Assembly (NCBI GenBank): GCA_022578605.1
Contig: MU394057.1
Coordinates: forward strand, 248,001 to 312,000
Source: Camillea tinctor
Taxonomy: Eukaryota; Ascomycota; Sordariomycetes; Xylariales; Xylariaceae
Reading direction: 5' to 3'
DNA: 64,000 nt
Below, piece by piece: positions 45,637 through 57,176 of this stretch (position 1 is the stretch's first letter; each line of letters begins with the position of its first letter). Under the pieces are notes generated by a model. The model was not told the DNA's origin and searched no databases. It was given only the letters and a program-made list of their open reading frames with translations. Position numbers and translations under genes: made by a program.

Positions 45637-47670
45637 TTTCCCTATCATGGTGGGTGGGGGTGCACACCACGATTAATCGAGAATGGAATGGAATCCATCT
45701 CAACCCTACGATGGGTATCGAGAAAAAAAAATATGATGCCGGCCCACAGCACTATTTTTCTCTAGAGGGAAAAAAGAAAGCAAAAGAGAGAAGACAAAAA
45801 ACACCTCAAATCAGCCATTAACGAACGACCTTCGACTTCATTTCCGATCATTTTCTAGCCTATTCATTGATTGCCACACAAAGATACCACGATTTTCATT
45901 TTAGAGCATAGCATTCATGTATTATGTATTATACTTAAATTAAGGATGTATAATATTTCTTATGCAGAGTTAGAAAGAGGGGGAGCTTAGGTCAGACACA
46001 ATCTGTGTATTTATATGCAAGAAGGGGGTTGAAGCAAGGGGAGAGAGATATTAGCTAACCTAGACGCATACCTGCTCTCAGGAGCCCAACCAGGAATTAC
46101 ATACATATAGGGTCTGACAAATATAAAACTACCTACCTACACACTCAGGTACTAGTTAGTCAACTGTACACAACTCTCCTTAACGCACAGATTGACGGGA
46201 AATCGGTATTTACTAGTTAGCAGCATAGCAGAATAGTGATTTAAATGAGAAAATTTCTCCCTCTTGGAGAGCCTCCACTCTTAACATTAGACCATATGCA
46301 TTTTGACAGTCTCGCTTAAGATATGGGGAATCCTATCTTTTACATCGATAAGACTATAAAAACCATCCTCTCTTAAACGCTTCGATTAGGAAGGAGGGTG
46401 CGCAAATATCTCCCTACTGGTTAGGTTGCATACATACTTAGTAGCATACTATGTATCTATATATCTAGCTCTAGCCTTGATGACTAGGGCAGAGGTGAGA
46501 GGGAGAAGTTTATACATATCTGCATTTTGTTCAGCACGGCAGATTTTGAGACATTGATATACATGCGTTATTAGTTAAGGCGGATTGTTGTTGTTGCTGT
46601 TGTCTGACAAGCTTTGTGCAATCTCTCGACGCCGTGCCACAATATAACAACCCCTTACTATGCAGGTTCAAGTTGTAGGCTACCACAATAAGATCCTGCT
46701 CATTCGTGGTCACACTACGACTAGGTGCATATTCCTCTTGCCTCCCATGGTTCTTTTTCACTATATCTCTTCCCCCATTAAAGATACTAGGCGATCATGG
46801 TGGCAGAGTGTATATCCCCCCTTTCTCTTTTCCTTTTCTTTGTTTGCTTTTTCCTGTATCAGGATCAAAGCGCAAGCGGGGTTATTCGCTGGAGCGAGCA
46901 TTACTACCTGTCACAGATAAGTACTTTTGCTTGCCAAGATATGATATGTGATGCTGAGATACATATATACCAATATACTATATATATGTGAAATATACTT
47001 GGAGAAAGGGGGGGGGGGCTAGATGGATATGTAACCGCATTCGGAAGGAATGCGTATAGGGACACAGCAGATGGCCTTGTTACTCAGAAGCAAACTTTAT
47101 ACTGAACAAGTAACACCAACAGAGATTGACACATGCTATTTTATCTACACTGATCAGGTTCATAAAATTTCTACCCCTATTCAACGAAAAGGGGCAATGG
47201 AATGGTGGATAAGTCAGGTAGCTTAAATCCTAAAAAAATCGATGCTCTTCCCCGATCATCTTTTACTATATAATGGGTATTCTGTGTCGAACAACTAGTG
47301 AGATTAGTGTGAATAACAGTGAGTCTCTAAGCTATATATCCCCTGTTGGATTGGTGCGACGTTGCCTCTTCTCTAAATAATTCCTCTCTAGGTGATGCGG
47401 TTTGTCGTATCCTCCGTGGGGCACCGCTTGCTAGAGAGTGTACAACTGTGACCAAACGTCCTTAGAGACCAAGGCACAGCAGTTGTAGTCTGGCGTGGTG
47501 TAACTTATAAGGGTTGTAGAAAGACAAGAACCATTGCTCCCTTGCTAACCGGCATTCAGCAAACATGGACAGGATCGATATATATAACCTTGAGTTGACT
47601 GGTATGTCGGTGGCAGTATAAATCATAAATTATGATGCACCAGAAATAAAATAGACCGCTAGGCTTGACG

Positions 47671-47678
47671 TATATACA
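47671..47678 (-). promoter_or_regulatory. Candidate PUF-binding site UGUAUAUA
   Basis: On the minus strand this reads TGTATATA, about 100 nt past the stop codon of the GH18 gene, so probably in its 3' UTR. It equals the target predicted for the Pumilio protein at 17.6-20.8 kb. The surroundings are TA-rich, so chance occurrence is possible. Confidence 0.35.
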
Positions 47679-47775
47679 TAGAAGCGTAGAAGTTTTATAT
47701 GCCATCAAAATCCAATATGCAGGTCAATCCGCCGCGAGTGGCTTATGTACGCTAGGTATTCCTCCTAGCCTAGCC

Positions 47776-48906
47776 TCAAGCGATATAGTCTCTATATACC
47801 TTTCTCGCCTCCCGGCGGACCCTCCGGCCGGCCTTCCTAATACCCCTCCAGACGGCCTCTCGGGTGGATATCTCGTACTGCTCCGTCGCGGCGGCCTCGG
47901 CCATGTGGTCCGCCATCCACGCGGCCCACTCCCAGGGGGCATCGGTGCCGCCGGGCAGCGAGTTGAAGTACTCCCAGGCGGCGACGCCGCCGAACCCGGG
48001 GTTCTCGCGCACGAGCTCCTCGAGCACGGGGGCCTGGTCGTCGAGGTCCACGAAGCCGTTGCCGTTGGCCGGGTTGGTCAGCAGCCCGAGCACCACTTTC
48101 TCGGCGGGGAACCCGTCGTCCAGCACCGACTCGTAGTCCCGCGCCGAGCCCGCGCTCGCGAACCCCGAGTAGAACTGCCCGTTGTACCACGCGATCTGGT
48201 CCCCGCGCTGCCCCTCCAGCTCGAAGTAGTCGAACCCGCTCAGGTTGGCGCCCCCTTCCGTCAGCGCGGACCCTACCGGCGCCAGCGTCACGATGAAGCC
48301 CGACCCGAAGTCCGCTTTCAGCCGGTCGATCAGCCGGATGATGCCGCTGAGGGACATGGATTGCTCGACGTCGAGGTCGAGACCCTCCAGGTTGTACGCT
48401 CCGATCACTGTGGGCGTTGCGGGTTAGCTGCGATCCCGTGTGCGTAGCGGAAACTTTGGTTGGTAGACAGGTGGCCACTTACTGTCATGCAGAGGTCCAT
48501 AGTACCGCTCGAACTGATCGTCGTCCCCGTCGAGCCGGCTCCAACTCCCAGCAGCCGCGCCGCCAACCATGGCCATGACCGTGACCCCCGCCACCTGCAG
48601 CGCTGCCGTGTCGCTCCATACTTGGTCGAACCGCTCGTTGTCGGGCGGGAAGTCGTTGAGCCGTATGCCGCCGTCCTCGTCCACGATGTGCACCGCGCCC
48701 ACCAGGACGTGGGTCACGGAAACCTCAGGGGCGCTGTTGATGAGCGGGAGCAGCGAGACGTGGCTGGTGTCGCTGTTGTTGAAGTTCGTCGTCTGGTAGT
48801 AGATCACTACTCGGTGGTTGTCTGCGAGCTCGGCAGCTAGGCATGTCAGCGAGATGAGGAAAGGAAAGAACCTCGCCATCCACGTTGTGGCGTTGCAGGC
48901 CAACAT
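47776..48906 (-). CDS. Secreted glycoside hydrolase family 18 protein (chitinase-like)
   Basis: Two exons on the minus strand: 48483-48906 and 47776-48407, with a GTAAGT donor and CACAG acceptor, 351 residues. The start may instead be Met10 (48879), which gives the better signal peptide MARFFPFLISLTCLAAE. The TIM-barrel signals of GH18 are present: HRVVIYYQT as the first strand, VMAMVGGAAAGS at the SxGG position (Ser replaced by Met), and NLEGLDLDVEQ as the DxxDxDxE catalytic strand, rebuilt by the splice. The catalytic Glu156 and two Asp residues are kept, but the first Asp is Glu. FVDLDDQAPVLEEL and FGGVAAWEYFNS are the later barrel strands. Substrate: chitin or N-glycan N-acetylglucosamine linkages, by family. 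No carbohydrate-binding module; the tail after residue ~325 is Arg-rich. Exon 2 is highly GC-rich. Confidence 0.87.
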
Positions 48907-51484
48907 CTTGAAATCTCCTTTTTGAGGCCGATCTTAGAGAAACTGTTGGGAACCTTGGGGAGAGGCCACGAAGAGACTTAAGATACGGGGTACATTTGTT
49001 TGTATTTCTTGAGATGACGCTCACTCTTTAACATATATATACATATATATATATATACTACTGCTGACACCGACTCGCCTGTGGGTCCCGGTGGTGATCG
49101 ACTAACTAGCTGTCGAGGCGAAGTTGGCTCTCCACTCTCGAAGGATTCCTAGAGTAGGAATGTTTACCTGGTTCAATAGGGCCAGCAGGCCAGTAGCAGC
49201 CCAGCTTAGAAGCTGTGTAGGGATAGCCTAACATTGTGAACCTTCGATGCCCTTGCATCGTCGAAACGTTTCGAATGAGGGATTCTTAGCGCGATGGCTT
49301 GGACTTCCGACCAATCGAATCCGATGCCTTATGCTCAGCTGCACAGAAACTGAAATCGTTCACCCGATGCAACCGTCCTGCCCAATATCTGCCCACCCCG
49401 ATGTCTTGAGGTTAGACGAAGTCACTCCCCAGACCGGCAGGTGTCCGGATGTGCGCATTTCACCGTGGCATTGAATGCACGCAGCCTAACATTCGGGGGA
49501 TACCATCTCTAGGGTATCTGTAATGAGAGGGGGGTCACAGCAATCAAGTGATGAGATTATCTGGTGTAGACAAGCTCAAGCAGAAGACAAAATCAAGATC
49601 GACCTTTCGTAGGGTCAAAGCTTTGCGGCACGGAAATGCAAGGTTACAACATCCTTCCCCCTCGAATCCTTAGAGCAGGATCGTGATGGTAGAGGTGACA
49701 TATGATTCTACCACTATGTTCCCTGCTAACTACTTGCTTTCTTTTTCCTCTTCGGGGAGCGAAATGACCCTATTCATATGCAACTACCTAACCTAGACGT
49801 CTGTAGGATCGATAGGATATATATGCCATCTAGATACAGCCATTCCTCCCCATGTAAGGAAAAGACCATGAAAGTGAAAATAAAGTTCAAGTTGCAGCGG
49901 CCGAGCCCTGCTAGTTAATTCTTATTGGGTATGCATCAGTAATACCTACCTAGATAGGTATGTACACAAGGATGCCATCACCATATTATGTATCCTTGAT
50001 ACCCCCTAGTACCGTTGATGTTTCAATTCATACCATCAAAATCACTAGAGCTACTAATTGATGCAGTGTTTATTTAAACAAAATTAGGAAACTTTACCTA
50101 TAACACATGGTATGGTGACTTTTAAGTAATAAAAATTAAGGAATACCCCCAATGTGGCTTTGCCAAAGCCCCAAAAGTTCCTAAGTAGCCGAACCTAGTG
50201 TTGGTACCAGACATACATGTTAGCTGATAGGGGGTAGTGTCTGGGCAGAGTTGACCTACCTATTTCTATCTCACTATAACCCAAAAAATAAGAGTCTAAA
50301 AATAAGATTAAATGTATTGATCTTAGGCTGGATGTTTTTTGGGGGGGTTTAAAAACGTCTTACTAATATCAACATCCATCCATGCTATCCTGTTCTCCAT
50401 AACCTATAAAATCATGAGAGAGGAGGGGAGAGGGGGATCCATGTTAAAAGACAAACCCCGTAAGGGTCTGTCTTTGAATAATGTATAGTACACATTGCAG
50501 CAACATATGGGACTACATAGTATATATCTAGCGTAGGCTAGAACCAATCTAGGTTAAATTTTTATATAATAGGTAGTGTAAAGTATAAAGAGATCAACAA
50601 CAAGCCTCACCTTTAAAGTAGGACCTAAGTGAAGACTTGTAAATGGGCTTTTCATATCTATCAAGTTCCTATCTAATTCCCAAGTATACCTTGCCTTATT
50701 GTCAATATATATATATATATATTTATATGGCATTTAGAAACTATCGAAGACCTCACGTTCTTGTAATTAATCTTGTAAAAAACCATATTCATTCGTATGC
50801 AGGTGACTACCTATTCTAGGTTAATATGTTAATCTAACAGCTGCCAGTGAGTTGGCTTTCTAAGTGGATACAACATGCATTCGGGAATTAGTCTATTCCA
50901 TTTAAAGATCAAAGATGACTGGAATGTGAGTAATAACCTTGGAAGTCGTGACTCTTAAGGTCTATGTACCTAATGTAGGTAGTTGCCGCACTAATTGCAG
51001 TCGTACCTGCCTACGGAGTACTAATCTTCAACAGGTATTAATATATCGATAACGATCGATAAGGATCGTACAAGGGTGTACATAAGAACTAATCCAACCA
51101 GACATCCTGGTCACCTGCGTCATTCGCATTCAATTCGATTTCGCGACTTTTTGCGGTTTCGCAGGCAGCACTTGTGATCTTCACCTCTGATTTTCACCAC
51201 TACAATAACGAATAACCTCATCTAGAACTTCACCTTTCGTCGCATTTGTGCCACAAGCGACTCGACTCGTCTAATTCTACTTTAACTTCTCTTGCACACT
51301 CACTCCACACAACTTCATTTCCTAATTCCCTGACCTAACCTAATATATTACTCCAAAGCTGCACCTGTTACTCTCTCTGATCCCTTTCTTTTTTTCTTTT
51401 TTTTTTTTTCGCACCCATCACCCTTACCCTCACCACCCTCACGCCCAATTTACATGGAATTGCATCACCACACCGCCTGCAAAT
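48907..51484. other. Divergent promoter region of GH18 and RAD26 genes
   Basis: About 2.6 kb without a gene. TA dinucleotide runs occur at 49031-49059 and around 50707-50722. The last 350 bp before RAD26 are pyrimidine-rich on the plus strand, as for a fungal leader. Confidence 0.55.
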
Positions 51485-54400
51485 ATGGCCTCCAACGAGG
51501 GCCGTGATCTAGACAAAGTTCCCAAAACGAACGAAAACGAAATGCACCCCGAAGATTCCGGCGCGGACTGTGATTATGAAGGCATTGCTACCGACGCACT
51601 CGATGAAGCATCCGCTCTCCAACATCTCACCGCCAACGTGCGCGACCAAGAAGACCTTGAACGAGACATCTCATACCAAGCCAATCTAGCATTCATCGAA
51701 GCCGAAGACAAGAAAGATGAAAAGCGCATCGAGAAGGCACAGGCCAACATTATCAAACTCGAGGCGCAAAAGAAGGTTCAGCAGGAGAAATTTCGCAAGG
51801 CCATAGGCAAATCGGAATTGAAGCAAAAAATACGAGACGAGATTGCTCGGATTGATTCGGAGATTGACATTGCTGATAAGGACATCGCCGACTTTCATGC
51901 ACGTATCGAACAAAGACACCAGGATGGTGGCCACGCTGGCCAGGTCCAGGGAGGAAGCAGGAAGCTACCAAATGAGAGTCATCGTGATTTCCTGATTCGC
52001 ACTGGAAAAATCACACCATTCTCGAATATTGGGGGCCCAAGTGTAGAAGGTGTTGGGGGGACATTGGCAGATGCATTGGGCGAAGCCGAAGATGAAGCTG
52101 AATTGAAAGAGCTAGAAGCTCAAGCAGGGTACGAGCCACAGTCTCACCAGAACTTACGCGCACCCGGATTTGCCGAGGAGCAGGAAAAAGAACAGGATGA
52201 AGCTATTGTGTCTGTTGAAAGCGAGTTCTCCCTGCGGTCACGAAAGAAACGACGTATCCAGAAAGATGTCTCGTCGGATGATGAGTATACTCCACAAGCA
52301 TCGGATGCACCGGAGGCAGACTTCATCGACGACCAGGAGGTGTCAGATGACATTGACCTTACTAAGCGGCCTCGGAAGAAGGCAAAGAGGGCTGCAAAGA
52401 AGGCTAGCAAGAAGTCACAGGACGAGGAAACACAAGACATGAGTCGGATTGACGATGGAGATGAGGCAAATTACCAGGCACGGCTTGCCGACTGGGTAGA
52501 TAGGCGAAGCCGAGCAAGACTTCGCCGCCAACAAAAGGATGGTGGTGAGGCTGCTGAGCGGCCAGGAAACACTAATGACAAGGACGAAGAATGGTTTAAA
52601 CCTTCTCCAGACCAACCTGACCATACTTTCAGCAGCGGCTTGAGACTCCCAGGTGATATATATCCTGCTTTATTTGATTACCAGAAAACAGGAGTCCAAT
52701 GGCTATCAGAGCTCTATTCCCAGCACACCGGCGGCATTATTGGTGACGAGATGGGTCTTGGGAAAACTGTTCAGATCATTTCTTTTATCGCCGCCCTACA
52801 TTACAGTAAGCACTTGAAAAAGCCCGTCATTGTTGTGGCTCCCGGAACTGTCTTAAGACAATGGGTCAACGAATTTCATCGTTGGTGGCCACCTCTGCGT
52901 GTTTCTATACTACATTCTTCTGGGAGTGGTATGTTCAATGTGACGGAGGAGGACACGATGGCAGACGAGGACTTGGCCTGGGGTGAGCAAACTGAACCCA
53001 AGGCCAGGAAAAGCAAAGCCGCAAAGAACATAGTCGATCGGGTTGTCAACAATGGTCATGTTCTAGTTACTACTTACGCTGGCTTGCAGACATATGGGAA
53101 ACTATTGATCCCAGTACAATGGGGGTATGCAATCCTAGATGAAGGCCACAAAATTCGCAATCCAAATAGTGCAATCACTATATATTGTAAAGAACTGCGC
53201 ACGCCAAACCGTGTGATTCTTTCCGGGACGCCGATGCAGAACAACTTGATGGAGTTATGGTCACTGTTTGACTTTGTCCATCCGATGAAGCTAGGGACAC
53301 TGATTGAATTCCGAAACAAATTCGAAATTCCCATAAAGCAGGGGGGGTATGCCAATGCTTCAAATCTTCAGATCATGACTGCTCATAAATGCGCGGAAAC
53401 CCTCAAGGACAGCATTTCCCGCCATATTCTCCAGCGACTCAAGGCTGATGTTGCAGCAGATCTGCCGAAAAAGAGTGAACAAGTTCTCTTCTGCAGGCTG
53501 ACACGCACGCAACAGGAAGCATATGAAGAGTTCCTCAAGTCAAACGAAATGAGTGATATATTCAACAGAACAAGACAGTCATTATACGGTATTGACATTC
53601 TTCGGAAGATATGCAACCACCCGGATCTAGTTAACACTCGCATGAAGTCAAGGCCAGGATATAGATGGGGATTGCCGAACAAGTCTGGCAAAATGCAAGT
53701 TGTGAAAGCTCTCTTGCAAATGTGGAAGAAACTTGGTCACAAGACACTTTTATTTAGCCAAGGTGTGCAGATGCTAGACATTCTAGAGGATTTAGTGCGG
53801 AGTGAAGAGGGCATTAGATACATTCGAATGGACGGTTCAACTGCTATCAAAGACAGACAAACCCTCGTGGATCGGTTCAACAGTGACCCCGACATTGACC
53901 TCTTCCTCCTCACTACGAAAGTTGGTGGTTTAGGAGTAAATTTGACTGGTGCCAACCGAGTCATCATATTTGATCCTGACTGGAATCCATCAACGGATAT
54001 TCAGGCTCGTGAAAGAGCATGGCGCCTTGGTCAAAAGAAGGATGTTACGATCTACCGACTTATGACTGCGGGCACCATTGAGGAGAAAATCTATCACCGT
54101 CAGATCTACAAGCAATTCCTAAGCAACAAGGTTCTGAGAGATCCGAGTCAACGAGCAGCGTTTCGGCCCAACGACTTGCACGATCTGTTCACCCTAGGAT
54201 CTCCTGACGATGATGTGACAGAGACTGGGAAGCTATTTCGGGGATCGGAAATCAAGATCAACAAATCTCCAACCGAGCATGAATCAACGGCACCAAATCT
54301 GCAGGCAAGCGAGACACAAGGTGCTAGTAAGGGAGAGTCTGGTGCGAGCCAGGGCGACAAGCCCCAGGACCTCAGCAAAATTGCCGGCGTCGCCAGCCTC

Positions 54401-55015
54401 GAGGACTACGAGCCTGATCCCCAAACCCAGCCTGCCGCGAACGAAGAAGACCGACTCATGGAAGGCCTGTTCGCGCGCTCGGGCCTCCACTCCGCGCTCG
54501 AGCACGACGCCATCATGAACGGCTCGTCGAAGACGCAGGCCAGCCGCCGGATCCTCCAACAGGACGCAGACCAAGTCGCCGCCGAGGCCGCCGCGCTGCT
54601 CCGCCGCTCAGCGGCCCAGTCCCAGAACATCCCCATCGGGACGGTGACCTGGACGGGGGAAGTAGGCGAGGGCGGCCGCCCGGCCAACATCCGACGCGGC
54701 GCCGGTCCGGGCTCCGCCGGTATCCTCAACGGCCTGGCAAACCGGCAGGGTCTCAATGGTGGCGACGGCAACGCCTCCCCGCGACCAGCACCCTCTTCTT
54801 CCCGCAGAGCACCCAAGGACTTCGACTCCCTGGTCCGCGACTTCATCCGCCGCCACGGCGGCCGCGCGCCCTCCAAGCTGCTCATCGATCACTTCGGCCC
54901 GCAGTGCGCCGGCTCCTCGGAGACCGCCGCGTTCAAGGCGTCGCTCCACCGCGTAGCCGTGATGGAGAGTAAAGGGGGCTCGCGGCTGCGCGCTATTTGG
55001 ACGCTGAAGAAATAA
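51485..55015 (+). CDS. RAD26: SNF2-family DNA repair ATPase Rad26 (CSB/ERCC6 homologue)
   Basis: Intronless, 1176 residues. By family this nuclear DNA translocase engages stalled RNA polymerase II and starts transcription-coupled nucleotide excision repair. The N-terminal third is charged, with coiled-coil character at about residues 60-145 and a basic nuclear-signal-like cluster RPRKKAKRAAKKASKKS. The two-lobe motor shows LPGDIYPALFDYQKTGVQWLSEL, GDEMGLGKT (420-428), a DEGH box (552-555), SGTPMQNNL, TTKVGGLGVNLTGANR and QARERAWRLGQ (about 840-850). After the motor comes a disordered Ser/Ala-rich stretch. The last ~70 residues (FDSLVRDFIRRHGG to RAIWTLKK) look like the C-terminal winged-helix element of CSB proteins. 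The coding sequence turns GC-rich after about 54360: 72% G+C at 54841, against 43% at 53101. Confidence 0.94.
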   Translation: MASNEGRDLDKVPKTNENEMHPEDSGADCDYEGIATDALDEASALQHLTANVRDQEDLERDISYQANLAFIEAEDKKDEKRIEKAQANIIKLEAQKKVQQEKFRKAIGKSELKQKIRDEIARIDSEIDIADKDIADFHARIEQRHQDGGHAGQVQGGSRKLPNESHRDFLIRTGKITPFSNIGGPSVEGVGGTLADALGEAEDEAELKELEAQAGYEPQSHQNLRAPGFAEEQEKEQDEAIVSVESEFSLRSRKKRRIQKDVSSDDEYTPQASDAPEADFIDDQEVSDDIDLTKRPRKKAKRAAKKASKKSQDEETQDMSRIDDGDEANYQARLADWVDRRSRARLRRQQKDGGEAAERPGNTNDKDEEWFKPSPDQPDHTFSSGLRLPGDIYPALFDYQKTGVQWLSELYSQHTGGIIGDEMGLGKTVQIISFIAALHYSKHLKKPVIVVAPGTVLRQWVNEFHRWWPPLRVSILHSSGSGMFNVTEEDTMADEDLAWGEQTEPKARKSKAAKNIVDRVVNNGHVLVTTYAGLQTYGKLLIPVQWGYAILDEGHKIRNPNSAITIYCKELRTPNRVILSGTPMQNNLMELWSLFDFVHPMKLGTLIEFRNKFEIPIKQGGYANASNLQIMTAHKCAETLKDSISRHILQRLKADVAADLPKKSEQVLFCRLTRTQQEAYEEFLKSNEMSDIFNRTRQSLYGIDILRKICNHPDLVNTRMKSRPGYRWGLPNKSGKMQVVKALLQMWKKLGHKTLLFSQGVQMLDILEDLVRSEEGIRYIRMDGSTAIKDRQTLVDRFNSDPDIDLFLLTTKVGGLGVNLTGANRVIIFDPDWNPSTDIQARERAWRLGQKKDVTIYRLMTAGTIEEKIYHRQIYKQFLSNKVLRDPSQRAAFRPNDLHDLFTLGSPDDDVTETGKLFRGSEIKINKSPTEHESTAPNLQASETQGASKGESGASQGDKPQDLSKIAGVASLEDYEPDPQTQPAANEEDRLMEGLFARSGLHSALEHDAIMNGSSKTQASRRILQQDADQVAAEAAALLRRSAAQSQNIPIGTVTWTGEVGEGGRPANIRRGAGPGSAGILNGLANRQGLNGGDGNASPRPAPSSSRRAPKDFDSLVRDFIRRHGGRAPSKLLIDHFGPQCAGSSETAAFKASLHRVAVMESKGGSRLRAIWTLKK

Positions 55016-55841
55016 GGATAAGGGTAAGGGGGGGGAAGGGGGGTTGCATGGCTGGATCAGTTAGGCAGAATCCTATTACCCAGAATGATGGAACAAAGGA
55101 CGAAGATAATATGTCTTTATCCTCGTCGTTATTGTTACGGAGCTGGGAAGAGAGGGGAGAGAAGGAGATGGATTTGACGGGGCTGATATTTTATCTTCTC
55201 TCTTGTGTATAGGGATCCCGGGGCTGGAGTGACTGGAAAGGGGGCAAAGAAACATTCAGGTACATGGCGTTTGCGGTTCTCTTTTCGCATAGCCTAGGAG
55301 GCGGTATTCCGTCTGAAAGTGGTAGGGTCATTTTGATTTTGCTTTTCTCGCTTCTCTTCATTGAGATCTATATATACCTCGGTACACAACCTTTGATAAT
55401 TGACCTACCACTTTAACTTATAAAGATTGACGATGCCGTCAATAGTGACATGTTCTTTTCCATTTACGTAATTACATCTTTACATCACGTTCATATAGTA
55501 CGAAGCAAGAATGTAATATTCTCGTGGATCAAACGTATTTTTTTTTTTGGTTCCTTATATCTGCTGTAGCCGTGCCAGAAGCAACATGTGACAATTGGCG
55601 AAGCCACCCCAAGTGATGATATGGAGACCAGGCATGTATTTCCTCTCTTTTTTTCTTTCTTTCATAAAAAGATGTTCCTACACGCCGTTCTCCTCGTAAT
55701 TGTCAACGCCACAGAGATGATAAGTCCGGGATGGTTAGCCCAGATGTGGAAAAAGAAATCGTGATCTCGTCGAGTTTTCTCCCTTCGCCAGCCAGCTAGC
55801 CAACCAGGCAAAAGGTGATGATATATGGCGACATGGCGCGA
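55016..55841. other. Intergenic between convergent RAD26 and uS11 genes
   Basis: No coding signal. It holds the two 3' flanks, including a G-rich stretch at 55027-55043 just after the RAD26 stop. Confidence 0.6.
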
Positions 55842-56659
<818 letters not shown>

Positions 56660-57176
56660 CTTGGTTGATTTATTTGGGTATTTTTATTTTTATTTTTTTG
56701 TCGTAATTCGTCTGGGGTGGACTTCGCGATGACTTGGGGGAAAAGAGGCTTTGACCGCAGAAGTGAGTAAGTAATTGATAGGAATTTCGAGGGTTTGTTA
56801 GTGGGGAAATCTGAGGCGGTGGCGCTAGGCAGAACTTTCTGTGTGTGGCGTAATGGACTTGCCCTAAAACCATACCACATTTTCTCGCTTGCCACTACCC
56901 AGTCTGCCACTGCCAGTGGGCAAGAGCCAAAAGAGAGAGAAAAGAAAAAAAAAGGAATAAAAATTTAGAGTTCTACACCAATTACCTATCATTTGGCCCA
57001 AGCGTCCCCACACTAAGTTACACTAAGAAAGGTCCCCTCAACTCTTGCAAAAATTAATTTTTCATCGTAGCCTCTTTTTTTTTTTTCCCTTCTTTTTTTT
57101 CCCTTCTCGTCCCTCTTCAACCAACAACCCGAACCGACAACCTCAACTAACGGTCGCAGCCAACACTACAGACACC
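56660..57176. promoter_or_regulatory. Shared promoter region of the uS11 and uL30 genes
   Basis: A 517-bp interval between two divergent ribosomal-protein start codons. Both sides carry homopyrimidine runs in the sense of the adjacent gene (for uL30, T/C tracts at 57067-57113), like TOP-style leaders. I do not identify a specific factor-binding motif with confidence. Confidence 0.6.

Larger units (their letters stand above)
45229..47775. other. Intergenic between two 3' ends
   Basis: Both flanking genes end here. No gene recognised. It holds a strong hairpin at 45588-45636, a CAA/GTT-type repeat near 46585, a G-run near 47008, and a UGUAUAUA site on the minus strand at 47671-47678. Confidence 0.55.

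Noticed and set aside
46620..46690. GCAGGTTCAAG resembling a tRNA T-arm
   Set aside because: The T-stem pairs weakly, but no matching acceptor or anticodon stems exist upstream.
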